A DNA stretch of 39,807 nt from a virus (IMGVR_UViG_3300008110_000299:1-39807), one strand, 5' to 3'. Shown: positions 12,713-20,979, numbered from the stretch's first letter. Made by a program: numbers and translations. The notes: generated by a model not told the origin, from the letters alone.

Positions 12713-14323
12713 ATGGCTTTCATAAAGACACATACCCGCTGTGAGAAATGTGGCAGCAGTGATGGCTGTGCTATCAATAATGATAGATCAACCTACTGTT
12801 TTGTTTGTTCTGTATATACACCACCTGATGATGAGAAAGAATACACTGTGATTGATGTAGAAATTAAAGCGCCAGATATGTCGTTCCTCAAGAACTATGG
12901 CAATGGCAATGCTGTGTCTGTTGTCGATAGACGCATTACTAAAACAACAATGGAACGCTTCGGTGTTGTTCGTGATGAGGACAAGTATTACTTTCCCTAT
13001 TACGACAAAGACCTACAGCTTGTAGCTGCTAAGGTCAGAGGTGTGAAGGACAAGACCTTCGTTGCCAGTGGTGCATGGTCTAGAGGCACACTGTTCGGGC
13101 AGAACCTCTTTCCCACTGGTGGCAAGTACATCACCATTGTAGAGGGTGAGTTTGATGCACTGGCTGCATACCAAATGACAGGTAGCAAGTGGCCTGTCGT
13201 TAGCATTCGCAATGGTGCAGCATCGGCTGTCAAAGACTGTCGTGCCAACTACGAATACTTGAACAGCTTCGACACCATTGTCGTTTGCTTTGATGGTGAT
13301 GCTGCTGGTATCAAGGCCAGCAAAGAAGTGGCTGAGCTTTTCGGTAGCAAGTGCAAGGTGTTCAAGCCTGTTGCTGATCACAAGGATGCGTGTGATTGGC
13401 TTGCTGAAAGCAAAGAAGCAGCATTCGTTGATCGCTGGTGGAAGGCTGAGTCCTTTGTACCGGATGGCATTGTAGCTGGCAGCACCCTGTGGGATGTGGT
13501 GTGTACACCTATGGCACCAGCCGATTGCAACTACCCGTGGGCAGGGTTGAATGAACTCACCTATGGCCTACGCTTTGGTGAGCTTGTCACTGTCACTGCT
13601 GGTAGTGGCTTAGGCAAGAGCCAAGTGCTGCGTGAGGTGGTGTGGCATCTGTTGCAGAAGACTAAGGACAACATTGGTCTGATGTTCCTTGAAGAGAGTG
13701 TTCGCAAGACAGCGCTGTCGATGATGAGCTTGGCTGCTAACGCACCATTGCATCTACCTGACTCTGTTGTGTCCAATGAAGAGCGTGAACGAGCCTTTGC
13801 TGAGACACTTGGCACAGACCGACTGTTCTTGTTTGATCACTTCGGCAGCACATCAGTGGAGAACATTGTCAATCGTGTACGCTACATGGCAAAGGGCATG
13901 GGATGTAAGTATGTATTCCTTGATCACCTGTCCATCATTGTGTCAGCACAAGACAATGGTGATGAGCGCAAAGCCATTGACGAAATCATGACGAAGCTGC
14001 GTATGCTGGTGCAAGAAACCAACATTGCCCTCATCATTGTTAGTCACCTGAAACGACCAGCCAATGAAGGCCATGAGGAAGGTGCAGTTACTTCGCTTGC
14101 ACAGCTTCGCGGCTCTGCCGCAATTGCACAGCTGTCAGACATGGTGATTGGTCTTGAACGCAATGGACAATCTGAAGACCCTGTGATTCGCAACACCACT
14201 AAGGTGAGAGTGTTGAAGAATAGATACAGTGGGCAGACAGGACCAGCCTGTCACTTGCATTACAACAAGCACACTGGTAGAATGTTGGAAGTTGAACCTG
14301 AACCTGATGGAGAATTGCTATGA
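12713..14323 (+). CDS. T7 gp4-like primase-helicase, 536 aa
   Basis: Replicative helicase with an N-terminal primase part. Start at 12713 (MAFIKTHTRC). A zinc-binding module with C10-x2-C13 and C29-x2-C32 comes first, then a TOPRIM domain with E144 (VEGEFDALAAY) and D194/D196 (FDGDAAG), then a RecA-type helicase domain with Walker A GSGLGKS (297-303), a Walker B region FLDHLSIIV, and a C-terminal RGSAAIAQLSDMVIGLERN arginine-finger/H4 region. Length is close to T7 gp4 (566 aa). It sits directly before the polymerase cluster and probably works with it at the fork. Confidence 0.93.
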   Translation: MAFIKTHTRCEKCGSSDGCAINNDRSTYCFVCSVYTPPDDEKEYTVIDVEIKAPDMSFLKNYGNGNAVSVVDRRITKTTMERFGVVRDEDKYYFPYYDKDLQLVAAKVRGVKDKTFVASGAWSRGTLFGQNLFPTGGKYITIVEGEFDALAAYQMTGSKWPVVSIRNGAASAVKDCRANYEYLNSFDTIVVCFDGDAAGIKASKEVAELFGSKCKVFKPVADHKDACDWLAESKEAAFVDRWWKAESFVPDGIVAGSTLWDVVCTPMAPADCNYPWAGLNELTYGLRFGELVTVTAGSGLGKSQVLREVVWHLLQKTKDNIGLMFLEESVRKTALSMMSLAANAPLHLPDSVVSNEERERAFAETLGTDRLFLFDHFGSTSVENIVNRVRYMAKGMGCKYVFLDHLSIIVSAQDNGDERKAIDEIMTKLRMLVQETNIALIIVSHLKRPANEGHEEGAVTSLAQLRGSAAIAQLSDMVIGLERNGQSEDPVIRNTTKVRVLKNRYSGQTGPACHLHYNKHTGRMLEVEPEPDGELL

Positions 14324-14571
14324 TAAAAGATGTTGAGAAAATTGTTGACTATTATCGGACTAGAGCAAATCAATTTGAGAATCTTGAGGAAGCTATTGAT
14401 TACTTTGAGAAAGGCAAGTCAGAGAATTGGATGTGGGAATATCTACTTGAGTACGGTCTGCAAAAAGAAGAAGCTGACAAGATGTTTAATCTTCTTGATG
14501 ATAAGACGATTGATATGTTAGCTGGATTTAAAGTAAGTTTTATTATTGGTATTGCAGATGAGCAAGGGTAG
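14320..14571 (+). CDS. Small acidic helical protein, 83 aa, unknown
   Basis: ATGA-coupled to the helicase gene. Acidic and helical: IVDYYRTRANQFENLEEAID, GLQKEEADKMFNLLDD. Overlaps the next gene by 14 bases. Might be a helicase or polymerase accessory by position, but no family is recognised. Confidence 0.6.
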   Translation: MIKDVEKIVDYYRTRANQFENLEEAIDYFEKGKSENWMWEYLLEYGLQKEEADKMFNLLDDKTIDMLAGFKVSFIIGIADEQG

Positions 14572-14761
14572 CGCACAGCGTCCACGCTCAGTGGCTGATG
14601 AGGAATGGGCTAGTCGATGGAACTCCATCTTCGGTAAAGACAGTGTTGAAGATTTCAAACTGTCGGTAAATGTTGATAAGTACCTACCAATTGAAACATT
14701 AAGGAACGAACATGAGCGAGATAGAAATCTATTGGCAAGCGATAAGAAAGAAGAGTCCTAG
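14558..14761 (+). CDS. Conserved small phage protein, 67 aa
   Basis: Start at 14558 (MSKGSAQRPRSVADEEWASR), preferred over a TTG at 14546 because the MSKGSxxRP start is the one I recognise in many phages. WNSIFGKD follows. Found near replication genes in tailed phages; function unknown. Overlaps both neighbouring genes. Confidence 0.7.
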   Translation: MSKGSAQRPRSVADEEWASRWNSIFGKDSVEDFKLSVNVDKYLPIETLRNEHERDRNLLASDKKEES

Positions 14762-14870
14762 ACCTTTACCAGAGTTTAAGAACTTGCACATTAGTCACCA
14801 GCATATGATTATTCAAAGCGTCAACTTGTTACTAGCTGTCATCAATGGTGCATCTAATGACATGGCTTGA
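14712..14870 (+). CDS. Possible overlapping small protein, 52 aa
   Basis: ATG at 14712 follows AAGGAACGAAC, a good ribosome binding site, and overlaps the end of the preceding gene by 50 bases in another frame. Product starts MSEIEIYWQAIRKKSPRPLP and has a hydrophobic-helical C-terminus (MIIQSVNLLLAVINGAS). It fills an otherwise empty gap up to the peptidase-like gene. Family unknown. Confidence 0.55.
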   Translation: MSEIEIYWQAIRKKSPRPLPEFKNLHISHQHMIIQSVNLLLAVINGASNDMA

Positions 14871-15240
14871 TCGAACCCTGATAAGGGGTGATTTCCTTTG
14901 TCTGTGTACAACAGAAGCTGAGTTTGTAAAAGAACTTAAGCGAACAAAGGTGCCTACCCCGTGGCCTAAGTGGATTGATGATGATGCTCTTGCCATGACA
15001 CACTATGTTGTCACAGCCAAAGGCAACAGAGTTAGTTTCGTATGCATTGCTGATAAGAAACTAGATGGTATTCCAACAGCGGGTTTGCTGGTGCATGAGG
15101 CTGTGCATGTGGTGCAGGAATACTTCAGATACATTGGTGAAGAATCACCAAGCATTGAGTTTCAAGCATACGCCATACAGGAAGTGAGCAATCATTTAAT
15201 GTATGCTTATTCAGATAAACAATTAAAGAAGAGGAAATGA
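14857..15240 (+). CDS. Putative zinc metallopeptidase (HExxH), 127 aa
   Basis: I choose ATG 14857 (MTWLDRTLIR) because related phage proteins begin with a WLD-x2-L motif; ATG 14845 is an alternative. The HEAVH motif (H80, E81, H84) is followed by E101 in IEFQAYAIQEV, a plausible third zinc ligand as in gluzincin-like minimal metalloproteases. The protein is much smaller than cellular peptidases and has no signal sequence. It is usually found near phage replication genes; substrate unknown. The gene ends one base before the polymerase start region with AAGAGGAAATGAA as ribosome binding site. Confidence 0.65.
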   Translation: MTWLDRTLIRGDFLCLCTTEAEFVKELKRTKVPTPWPKWIDDDALAMTHYVVTAKGNRVSFVCIADKKLDGIPTAGLLVHEAVHVVQEYFRYIGEESPSIEFQAYAIQEVSNHLMYAYSDKQLKKRK

Positions 15241-15241
15241 A

Positions 15242-17302
15242 ATGGATTGGGTATACGACATTGAGACATACCCCAACTGCTTCACCTTCACAGCCGTATG
15301 TGCAGACAACTCACGCACTCATGTGTACGAATGCTCGACACGAAAGAATGATGTGTCGCAATTGTTTGAGTTCTTAGACATGTTGCATGACAAGAAGCAC
15401 AGGATGGTGGGCTTTAACAACAAAGGCTTTGACTATCCAGTGCTGCATGCTTTGCTTGAAGTGAGGGCTAAAGCTGTCACAGTGTCGGGCAAAGCTGTTG
15501 CCAAGAAAGCATACAAGGTTGCACAAGACCTCATCTCTGTACAAGCTGAGCATAACAATGCTCGTTTAAAAGAGCATATAAAGCAGATCGATCTATTTAA
15601 GATACATCACTTCGACAACAAGGCACGAGCCACTAGTCTGAAGATGATTGAATTTAATATGAAGTCTGACAGCATTGAGGACTTGCCATTCCCTGTTGGC
15701 ACTGAGCTTACCGACAGTGAGATTGATGTGTTGCTTAAATACAACATGCATGATGTTATCAAGACGCTCGACTTCTACAACATATCATTGAACGCCATCC
15801 GGTTTCGTGATGAGTTGTCAAAGAAGTACAAGCGTGACTTCACCAATCACAATGATACAAAGATCGGCAAAGACTACTTCATCATGCAGCTTGAGAAGAC
15901 AATGCCAGACTCATGCTACAAGAAAGACAGTACTGGTAAGAAGGTTATTAACCAGACTAAGCGTCCATTGATTGCCATCAAAGACTGCTTGTTCAGCTAC
16001 TATGACTTCCAGCGTCCAGAGTTTCAGGCAATCTTTGAATGGTTCAAGAAGCAGACCATTACTGAAACTAAGGGTGTGTTCTCTGACATTGCAGAAGACA
16101 AGCTTGAGCGAGTGGCGATGTTTGCTGACATGAACATCATGCGTAAGAAGTTTAAGGCAGAGCAGATAGACGAAGAGCTTGCTGTGTTTAAAGCTGCTTA
16201 CCCTGCTGGCTGGATTGATAAGGTGGAGTTGAAGGCCAAGAAGAAAGGCCAGCCTGTCTATTCCTACTGGTACTGCTGGCATGAAGCTGAGACATTGAAT
16301 GTCATGGTTGATGGCTTTCGCTTTGACTTCGGCACTGGTGGCATTCATGGCAGCTTGTCATCATGCATCGTAGCTGAGAGCGATACTCACCAGCTTATTG
16401 ATGCTGATGTTAGCTCTATGTATCCGAACATTGCCATTGCCAACAGGGTGTATCCAGAACACCTCACTGACAGGTTCTGTGACATCTACAAGGATGTGTA
16501 CGAACAGCGTAAGAGCTACCCCAAGGCTAGTGCTGAAAACGCTATGCTGAAGCTGGCATTGAATGGTGTGTATGGTGACAGCAACAACCAGTACAGCCCC
16601 TTCTATGACCCTCAATACACCATGACCATCACCATCAACGGACAGCTTAGCCTGTGCCTGTTGGCTGAGAAGCTGTTGACTATTGAGGGCTTGTCGTTGG
16701 TACAGGTCAACACCGATGGTGTCACTGTGTTGTGTCCACGCAACATGATGGACAGGTACAACACCATCTGTGAAGCATGGCAGCAGCAGGTAGGATTGCA
16801 ACTTGAGTATGCCAACTATTCAAAGATGATTATCCGTGATGTGAATAACTACCTTGCCTTCTACACAGATGGTAAAGTTAAACGCAAGGGTGCTTATCAG
16901 TATGAAGGATTGGGCTGGCATCAAGATCAAGGCGGCTTAGTCATCCCTATGGCAGCTGAAGCAAACATGATTTATGGTACAGACATTAAAGATTTTGTAC
17001 AAAACCATAAAGACATGTACAATTTCATGCTGAGAACAAAGGTGCCACGCAATAGCAAGCTTATGCTGGTGATGGATGATGGTACTGAAATACAACAGCA
17101 AAACATTTGTCGTTACTACGCTTGCAAAGATGGTGGTAAGCTGGTTAAAATCATGCCAGCATTGATTGAGGGTGGTGAAGATAGACGGTTGTCAATTGAC
17201 AGCAGTTGGAATGTTAAGACATGCAACAACATCAAAGACTTCGGCAATGATATTGACTATGATTATTACATTGCAGAAGCTGAGAAGCTTGTTGTACAAT
17301 AG
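15242..17302 (+). CDS. DNA polymerase, family-B-type, 686 aa
   Basis: Template-directed replicative polymerase. The N-terminal 3'-5' exonuclease domain has D6/E8 in VYDIETYPN and a second acidic region VGFNNKGFDYPVL. The palm has motif A DVSSMYPN (D389), motif B KLALNGVYG (K437, N441, Y444, G445) and motif C NTDGV (D492). These are family B motifs (DxxSLYP, KxxxNSxYG, DTDS) rather than family A ones, with Gly in place of the usual Ser in motif C. Shorter than cellular PolB. It follows the helicase and precedes SSB and exonuclease genes. I am sure it is a polymerase; the family call is strong but motif-based. Confidence 0.85.
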   Translation: MDWVYDIETYPNCFTFTAVCADNSRTHVYECSTRKNDVSQLFEFLDMLHDKKHRMVGFNNKGFDYPVLHALLEVRAKAVTVSGKAVAKKAYKVAQDLISVQAEHNNARLKEHIKQIDLFKIHHFDNKARATSLKMIEFNMKSDSIEDLPFPVGTELTDSEIDVLLKYNMHDVIKTLDFYNISLNAIRFRDELSKKYKRDFTNHNDTKIGKDYFIMQLEKTMPDSCYKKDSTGKKVINQTKRPLIAIKDCLFSYYDFQRPEFQAIFEWFKKQTITETKGVFSDIAEDKLERVAMFADMNIMRKKFKAEQIDEELAVFKAAYPAGWIDKVELKAKKKGQPVYSYWYCWHEAETLNVMVDGFRFDFGTGGIHGSLSSCIVAESDTHQLIDADVSSMYPNIAIANRVYPEHLTDRFCDIYKDVYEQRKSYPKASAENAMLKLALNGVYGDSNNQYSPFYDPQYTMTITINGQLSLCLLAEKLLTIEGLSLVQVNTDGVTVLCPRNMMDRYNTICEAWQQQVGLQLEYANYSKMIIRDVNNYLAFYTDGKVKRKGAYQYEGLGWHQDQGGLVIPMAAEANMIYGTDIKDFVQNHKDMYNFMLRTKVPRNSKLMLVMDDGTEIQQQNICRYYACKDGGKLVKIMPALIEGGEDRRLSIDSSWNVKTCNNIKDFGNDIDYDYYIAEAEKLVVQ

Positions 17303-17307
17303 GTTTT

Positions 17308-17359
17308 CTTCTTTAGTAAAAGAAGCGGCATAGGTAGCCTCGTTAGTGCTACTGTTTTT
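17308..17359 (+). promoter_or_regulatory. Two hairpins before the SSB gene
   Basis: CTTCTTT-AGTA-AAAGAAG (17308-17325) and GTAGC-N9-GCTAC (17334-17352), the latter followed by TGTTTTT, form a weak terminator-like leader between polymerase and SSB genes. A poor promoter-like pair (TTGCAG 17271-17276, 18 bp, TACAAT 17295-17300) precedes it. This may set SSB expression apart from the polymerase by attenuation or mRNA processing. Confidence 0.45.
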
Positions 17360-17373
17360 AAAAAGGAAATGAT

Positions 17374-17793
17374 ATGACTGAAGAAGTTAAAGCTATCAAG
17401 ATTAAAGCAGATGTATTCTGGTGTCAGCATGACAAGATCAATGAGATGAGTGGAAAGTTCCAACTCAACCTGTGCAATCTTTCTGATGCGGCAGTAGCTG
17501 CATTCGAACAGATGGGCATCAGTGTTCAGATCGGTGAAGACAAGAAAGCCGACATGGGTAAATACATCACATGCAAATCTGAGAAGCCTATTCGGGTATA
17601 CGATACAGATGGTGATGAGATTGTTGGAACACAGATTGGTAATGGCAGCAAAGCCAAAGCACTTGTTGGTTCATATGATTGGACATACAAGAACAAGAAG
17701 GGTGTTAGCCCTGCCCTGCGTAAGCTTGTCATCACTGACCTTGTAGAATATGCAGCCGCTGGTGGCAATCTCGATGATGATGACATCTTGTGA
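17374..17793 (+). CDS. gp2.5-like single-stranded DNA-binding protein, 139 aa
   Basis: Start preceded by AAAAAGGAAATGAT. An OB-fold-sized protein with VFWCQHDKINEMSGKFQLNL and YITCKSEKPIRVYD near the middle and GSYDWTYKNKKGVSPALRKL near the end. The very acidic C-terminal tail (DDDDIL) is the classic signal of T7 gp2.5-type SSBs, which use it to contact polymerase and helicase. Located between polymerase and exonuclease genes, as expected for replication. Family assignment rests on this architecture. Confidence 0.7.
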   Translation: MTEEVKAIKIKADVFWCQHDKINEMSGKFQLNLCNLSDAAVAAFEQMGISVQIGEDKKADMGKYITCKSEKPIRVYDTDGDEIVGTQIGNGSKAKALVGSYDWTYKNKKGVSPALRKLVITDLVEYAAAGGNLDDDDIL

Positions 17794-17941
17794 ACTAGAG
17801 CAAGCTGAGCGGCATGCCTACATCAGTGGTGACACTGGTAAGGCTGCTCTCTTAGCCAAGATTAGCGATCTACAGCGTGAGGTTGATAATCTTGAATATA
17901 GGCTTGACGAAGAAGATGACAACAGCACTGATCGACAGTGA
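17780..17941 (+). CDS. Short coiled-coil protein, 53 aa
   Basis: Overlaps the acidic tail codons of the SSB gene and the start of the exonuclease gene. Start may be ATG 17774, 17777 or 17780; MTSCELEQAERHAY is the last option. Heptad-like helix KISDLQREVDNLEYRLDEED suggests a coiled coil. Function unknown; frame overlap and coding length support it moderately. Confidence 0.5.
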   Translation: MTSCELEQAERHAYISGDTGKAALLAKISDLQREVDNLEYRLDEEDDNSTDRQ

Positions 17942-18623
17942 CATTGTTGCATATCGTATAGCATTCGCATGCCAGAATGAAAACGAAGTAACTGCTAGGC
18001 GTAGGCTTGACAGCTACTTAACAGACATTCTTGTATGCGGTGTTGACAGCACATACCCTGCTTGCTTCGTAGATAGTTGGCAATTGTTTCTCACTGGAAA
18101 GAATAACTTCCGGTATGACATTGCAACAACAGCTGTCTACAAAGGAAATAGGATTGCCCCAAAGCCCGAACATTTGTTAGCATTACGCAAGCATATGATA
18201 GAGGAATGGGGCGCTTGTGTTTCTGATGGTCACGAAGCTGACGATGATGTAGCCATAGCTGGCACCACACTAGGCGATGATGGCATCATGGTGTCATTGG
18301 ATAAGGACATCGATCAGGTGGCAGGGTGGCACTACAACTTCGTAAAGAAGACAGGCTACTATGTCACTGAAGCAGAAGGCTTATTCAAACTATACTGTCA
18401 AATATTGACAGGAGACACAGCAGATAACATCATCGGTATCAAAGGTGTTGGTCCAGTAAAGGCTAGCAAGATACTAGATGATTGCGTCTATGAGTACGAC
18501 ATGTACTGTCGTTGTGTTGAAGCATATGATGGCAATGAAGATCGTGTAATTGAGAATGCTCGATTACTTTATTTACGCAGAACAAAGGACGAACCTTTAT
18601 GGACCCCACCAGAGAAGACATGA
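17916..18623 (+). CDS. 5'-3' exonuclease (FEN/T7 gp6-like), 235 aa
   Basis: Removes RNA primers or resects DNA 5' ends. Start at 17916 (MTTALIDSD). Acidic metal ligands: D7/D9 (LIDSDIVAY), E107-A-D109-D110-D111 (HEADDD), D129/D131 (SLDKDID), then a helix-turn-helix DNA-binding part GDTADNIIGIKGVGP (residues 166-180). This order defines the PIN-fold 5' nuclease family; size matches stand-alone phage enzymes. Because the polymerase is family-B-like and has no 5' nuclease domain, this gene supplies that activity. Confidence 0.9.
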   Translation: MTTALIDSDIVAYRIAFACQNENEVTARRRLDSYLTDILVCGVDSTYPACFVDSWQLFLTGKNNFRYDIATTAVYKGNRIAPKPEHLLALRKHMIEEWGACVSDGHEADDDVAIAGTTLGDDGIMVSLDKDIDQVAGWHYNFVKKTGYYVTEAEGLFKLYCQILTGDTADNIIGIKGVGPVKASKILDDCVYEYDMYCRCVEAYDGNEDRVIENARLLYLRRTKDEPLWTPPEKT

Positions 18624-18943
18624 AACCAAATGATGTGGCGATGATACTGCGTCCAATCATTGTAGAAGGCGAAGAATGGGATGGAGGTTTTGAAGTATTG
18701 ATTGCTGGTATTGGACCTATAACAATGCCAGAAGATAGCATCCGTGAGTTGATCAGCATGGCAATGTTGGTAGCTACTACTATTCCTATGATGGAGAGTG
18801 ATTCAGAGCTTACAGAAAAGATCATGATTGAGTGCGCTAAGGTGTACGGCGATGCTGATGATGTTGATATTCAAACCATGATAGCTACAGAGGAAGGTTT
18901 GTCACTCACTGTTAATAGCAAAACAGTTGGAGGTGTACATTGA
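18599..18943 (+). CDS. Phage protein, 114 aa, unknown
   Basis: Overlaps the exonuclease end by 25 bases; alternative ATG at 18620. Contains MILRPIIVEGEEWDGGFEVLI, GIGPITMPEDSIRELISMAM and an acidic helical tail (YGDADDVDIQTMIATEEG). Looks like a small soluble alpha/beta protein; similar phage hypotheticals exist but have no known function. Its 3' end carries GGAGG for the next gene. Confidence 0.7.
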   Translation: MDPTREDMKPNDVAMILRPIIVEGEEWDGGFEVLIAGIGPITMPEDSIRELISMAMLVATTIPMMESDSELTEKIMIECAKVYGDADDVDIQTMIATEEGLSLTVNSKTVGGVH

Positions 18944-19377
18944 TTGAACAGTGCAGTACTTGTTTCTATTTTAATCAAGAGAAACAACAAGAGCCTTGCT
19001 ACAACTGTCATGGTTATTGTAACTGGGTAGCTAAAGACTTCTTAGCTAATGTCAGCGACACACCTATCATACTGAAGACGGGCGTTAAGTATGATCAAGA
19101 CAAGCCTCAGTGGACACTAGTACCCTTCAAAGCATTGGACGAAGTGGTGAAGGTGCTAACCATTGGTGCAAGGAAGTATGCTCCTGACAACTGGAAGAAA
19201 GTTCCTAACGCACGACAGCGCTACATTGATGCAGCGTTCCGTCACATGTCAGCCTACGCTGCTGGTGAAAAGCTTGATGATGAGACAGGTAAGAGTCACT
19301 TGGCACATGCTATGTGCTGCTTGTTGTTCTTGCTAGCGTTTGATCTGGATAAAACTTTGGAGAAAACTAATGGCTAA
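18940..19377 (+). CDS. dATP/dGTP diphosphohydrolase, 145 aa
   Basis: Predicted to hydrolyse purine dNTPs to monophosphates. The start is TTG at 18940, supported by GGAGG six bases upstream and by overlap with the previous TGA. N-terminal Cys cluster C5-x2-C8 ... C20-x2-C23-x3-C27 looks zinc-binding. The core KYDQDKPQW, GARKYAPDNWKK, RYIDAAFRHMSAYAAGE, KSHLAHAMCCLLFLL matches the phage dATP/dGTP diphosphohydrolase (MazG-fold-like) family. Related proteins shape purine pools in phages with 2-aminoadenine DNA, but no PurZ-like gene is seen here, so the role is probably general dNTP balance. Confidence 0.82.
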   Translation: MIEQCSTCFYFNQEKQQEPCYNCHGYCNWVAKDFLANVSDTPIILKTGVKYDQDKPQWTLVPFKALDEVVKVLTIGARKYAPDNWKKVPNARQRYIDAAFRHMSAYAAGEKLDDETGKSHLAHAMCCLLFLLAFDLDKTLEKTNG

Positions 19378-19543
19378 GGTTACTGTCACTGTTGAGTTTC
19401 ATGTAGACGTAGATGATCTTGGTGCTGCTTACAGCAATGAAGATTATCTGATTGAGGAAATTAAAGATCAAGTATCTTATGGCCTATACAGGTTTGATGC
19501 TCAAGAGATTGTCTTCACTCGTGTTGACATTGAAGGACTATGA
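19370..19543 (+). CDS. Small acidic protein, 57 aa, unknown
   Basis: Start at 19370 (MAKVTVTVEFHVDVDDLGAA) with TTTGGAGAAAACTA upstream; overlaps the previous stop by 8 bases and the next start by ATGA. Strand-helix-strand pattern: VTVTVEFHVDV, a helix, then AQEIVFTRVDIEG. Ferredoxin-like mini fold is possible. Function unknown. Confidence 0.6.
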   Translation: MAKVTVTVEFHVDVDDLGAAYSNEDYLIEEIKDQVSYGLYRFDAQEIVFTRVDIEGL

Positions 19544-19731
19544 TGGAAAACATTGTTATTCACTTAGCCAACAATGGTTTCATTGTCACCTATAACGAAG
19601 AGTTCTCTCAACAAGACTACATTGCATACGACATTACAGAAGTTTGCGACATTGTTCGTGACATCTTACGGGCAGCAACATACAATGTTGACATGTCTAA
19701 TGTTGTAACAAACACTGTGCCAAATGCATAA
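19540..19731 (+). CDS. Small acidic protein, 63 aa, unknown
   Basis: Start ATG 19540 or 19543 (MMENIVIHLANNGFIVTYNE). A strand NGFIVTYNEEF followed by a helix (ITEVCDIVRDILRAATYNV) resembles small phage proteins with a strand-helix core. Overlaps the HNH gene by 8 bases. Function unknown. Confidence 0.6.
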   Translation: MMENIVIHLANNGFIVTYNEEFSQQDYIAYDITEVCDIVRDILRAATYNVDMSNVVTNTVPNA

Positions 19732-20092
19732 CTCCGGTGAATGGACTGACGCGAGGTTCCGAAGCTTCATCACTTCGGCACTTCGTGCTGCGTCCAGACG
19801 CTGGCCTCCTAAGTACAAGTCTTTGAAAGAAGCCTTTGTCGGTAAGAAGGTTAATGCAAAAACTGGTAAGATTGCAATGCACTACAAGTGCGTTACCTGC
19901 GATGGCATCTTCGTTGCTGCTGATGTACAGGTAGACCACATCCACCCTGTCGTTGACCCTAAGAAGGGCTTCGTCAGTTGGGATGTGTACATTACTAGGA
20001 TGTTCTGTGAGATTGAAGGACTACAAGTGATGTGCAAACCCTGCCATAAAGAGAAAACTACACAAGAGAAACTTGAAAGGAAAACGAAATGA
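19724..20092 (+). CDS. HNH endonuclease, 122 aa
   Basis: Zinc finger-flanked HNH nuclease: C56-x2-C59, then VDHIHPVV (D71, H72), and C104-x2-C107-H108 (CKPCHKEKT). N-terminal WTDARFRSFITSALR and RWPPKYKSLKEAFVGKK are typical of a phage HNH family found in replication regions of podophages. It is not inside an intron or intein as far as I can see, so it is probably a phage DNA-processing or host-DNA-degrading enzyme rather than a homing nuclease. ATGA-coupled to the RNA ligase gene. Confidence 0.85.
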   Translation: MHNSGEWTDARFRSFITSALRAASRRWPPKYKSLKEAFVGKKVNAKTGKIAMHYKCVTCDGIFVAADVQVDHIHPVVDPKKGFVSWDVYITRMFCEIEGLQVMCKPCHKEKTTQEKLERKTK

Positions 20093-20979
20093 GCTTCATC
20101 AAATATCAACACATTGAGAAGTTTGGCAACACTGAAGTAGAAGGCATTGAGGTTGGCACATGCTATGTGTTTCCAAAGCTTGATGGCACTAACGCTAGCG
20201 TGTGGATACATGAAGGCAAGATGTGTGCTGGTAGTAGGAATCGTGAGTTGTCATTGGACGCAGACAATGCTGGCTTCATGAGAGCTATGATGGATGACTC
20301 TGATGTTGTTCCATTCCTGTACAGCAATCCTCATCTTGTACTGTATGGTGAGTGGCTTGTTCCTCATACACTGAAGACATACAGCGATGACGCATGGCGC
20401 AAGTTCTATGTGTTCGATGTTGGTGATCGTGCGAAGGAACGGCTGCTGTCATACGATGAGTACATGCCAATGCTGCGTGATGCTGGCATCAACTACCTTG
20501 CACCACTTCGTATCATCAAGAACGGAAGCATTGATCATTTCACTGATTGTCTTGAACAAAACATCTTTATGATTAAAGATGGTGCTGGTGTTGGTGAAGG
20601 TGTTGTCATCAAGAACTACGACTATCAGAACAGGTATGGTCGGCAAGTATGGGCAAAAATCATCACCAATGAATTCAAAGAGAAGCATCACAAGGAGATG
20701 GGCGCACCTGTCACCGGTTGTGAAATCGTTGAAGAAAAGATTGTTGACAAGTTCGTAACACAGGCTATGATCGACAAGGTGGTGGCGAAGATTGAGAACG
20801 ACAACAACGGATGGTCTTCAAAGAACATTCCTCAGTTGATCAACACAGTGTTCTATGACCTGATTAAAGAAGAAGCTTGGGAGTTTGTCAAAGCTCATAA
20901 GAATCCTACAATCAATTTCAAAACACTGTCACACTACACAACCGCTAAGATTAAAGAACTACGAAAGGACATCTTCTAA
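20089..20979 (+). CDS. RNA ligase (Rnl2-like nucleotidyltransferase), 296 aa
   Basis: ATP-dependent polynucleotide ligase expected to seal RNA nicks. Motif I is K30-LDGTN (covalent AMP lysine K30). Then SRNRE (R50), YGEW (E88), FYVFDV (motif IIIa), EGVVIKNY (motif IV, E170, K175) and WAK (motif V, K190). A C-terminal helical domain follows from about residue 200. No polynucleotide kinase/phosphatase gene is visible nearby. A plausible use is repair of tRNA or rRNA cut by host defence nucleases; whether substrates are RNA or nicked DNA-RNA is not known. Confidence 0.85.
   Translation: MSFIKYQHIEKFGNTEVEGIEVGTCYVFPKLDGTNASVWIHEGKMCAGSRNRELSLDADNAGFMRAMMDDSDVVPFLYSNPHLVLYGEWLVPHTLKTYSDDAWRKFYVFDVGDRAKERLLSYDEYMPMLRDAGINYLAPLRIIKNGSIDHFTDCLEQNIFMIKDGAGVGEGVVIKNYDYQNRYGRQVWAKIITNEFKEKHHKEMGAPVTGCEIVEEKIVDKFVTQAMIDKVVAKIENDNNGWSSKNIPQLINTVFYDLIKEEAWEFVKAHKNPTINFKTLSHYTTAKIKELRKDIF

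Noticed and set aside
16361-16801. 146-codon minus-strand frame within the polymerase
   Set aside because: It is antisense to conserved polymerase motifs B and C, which explain the sequence; no start signal.
18940-19377. Proof of 2-aminoadenine (Z) genome
   Set aside because: The diphosphohydrolase alone is not enough; no PurZ-like or HD-type dATP triphosphohydrolase gene is visible in the window.
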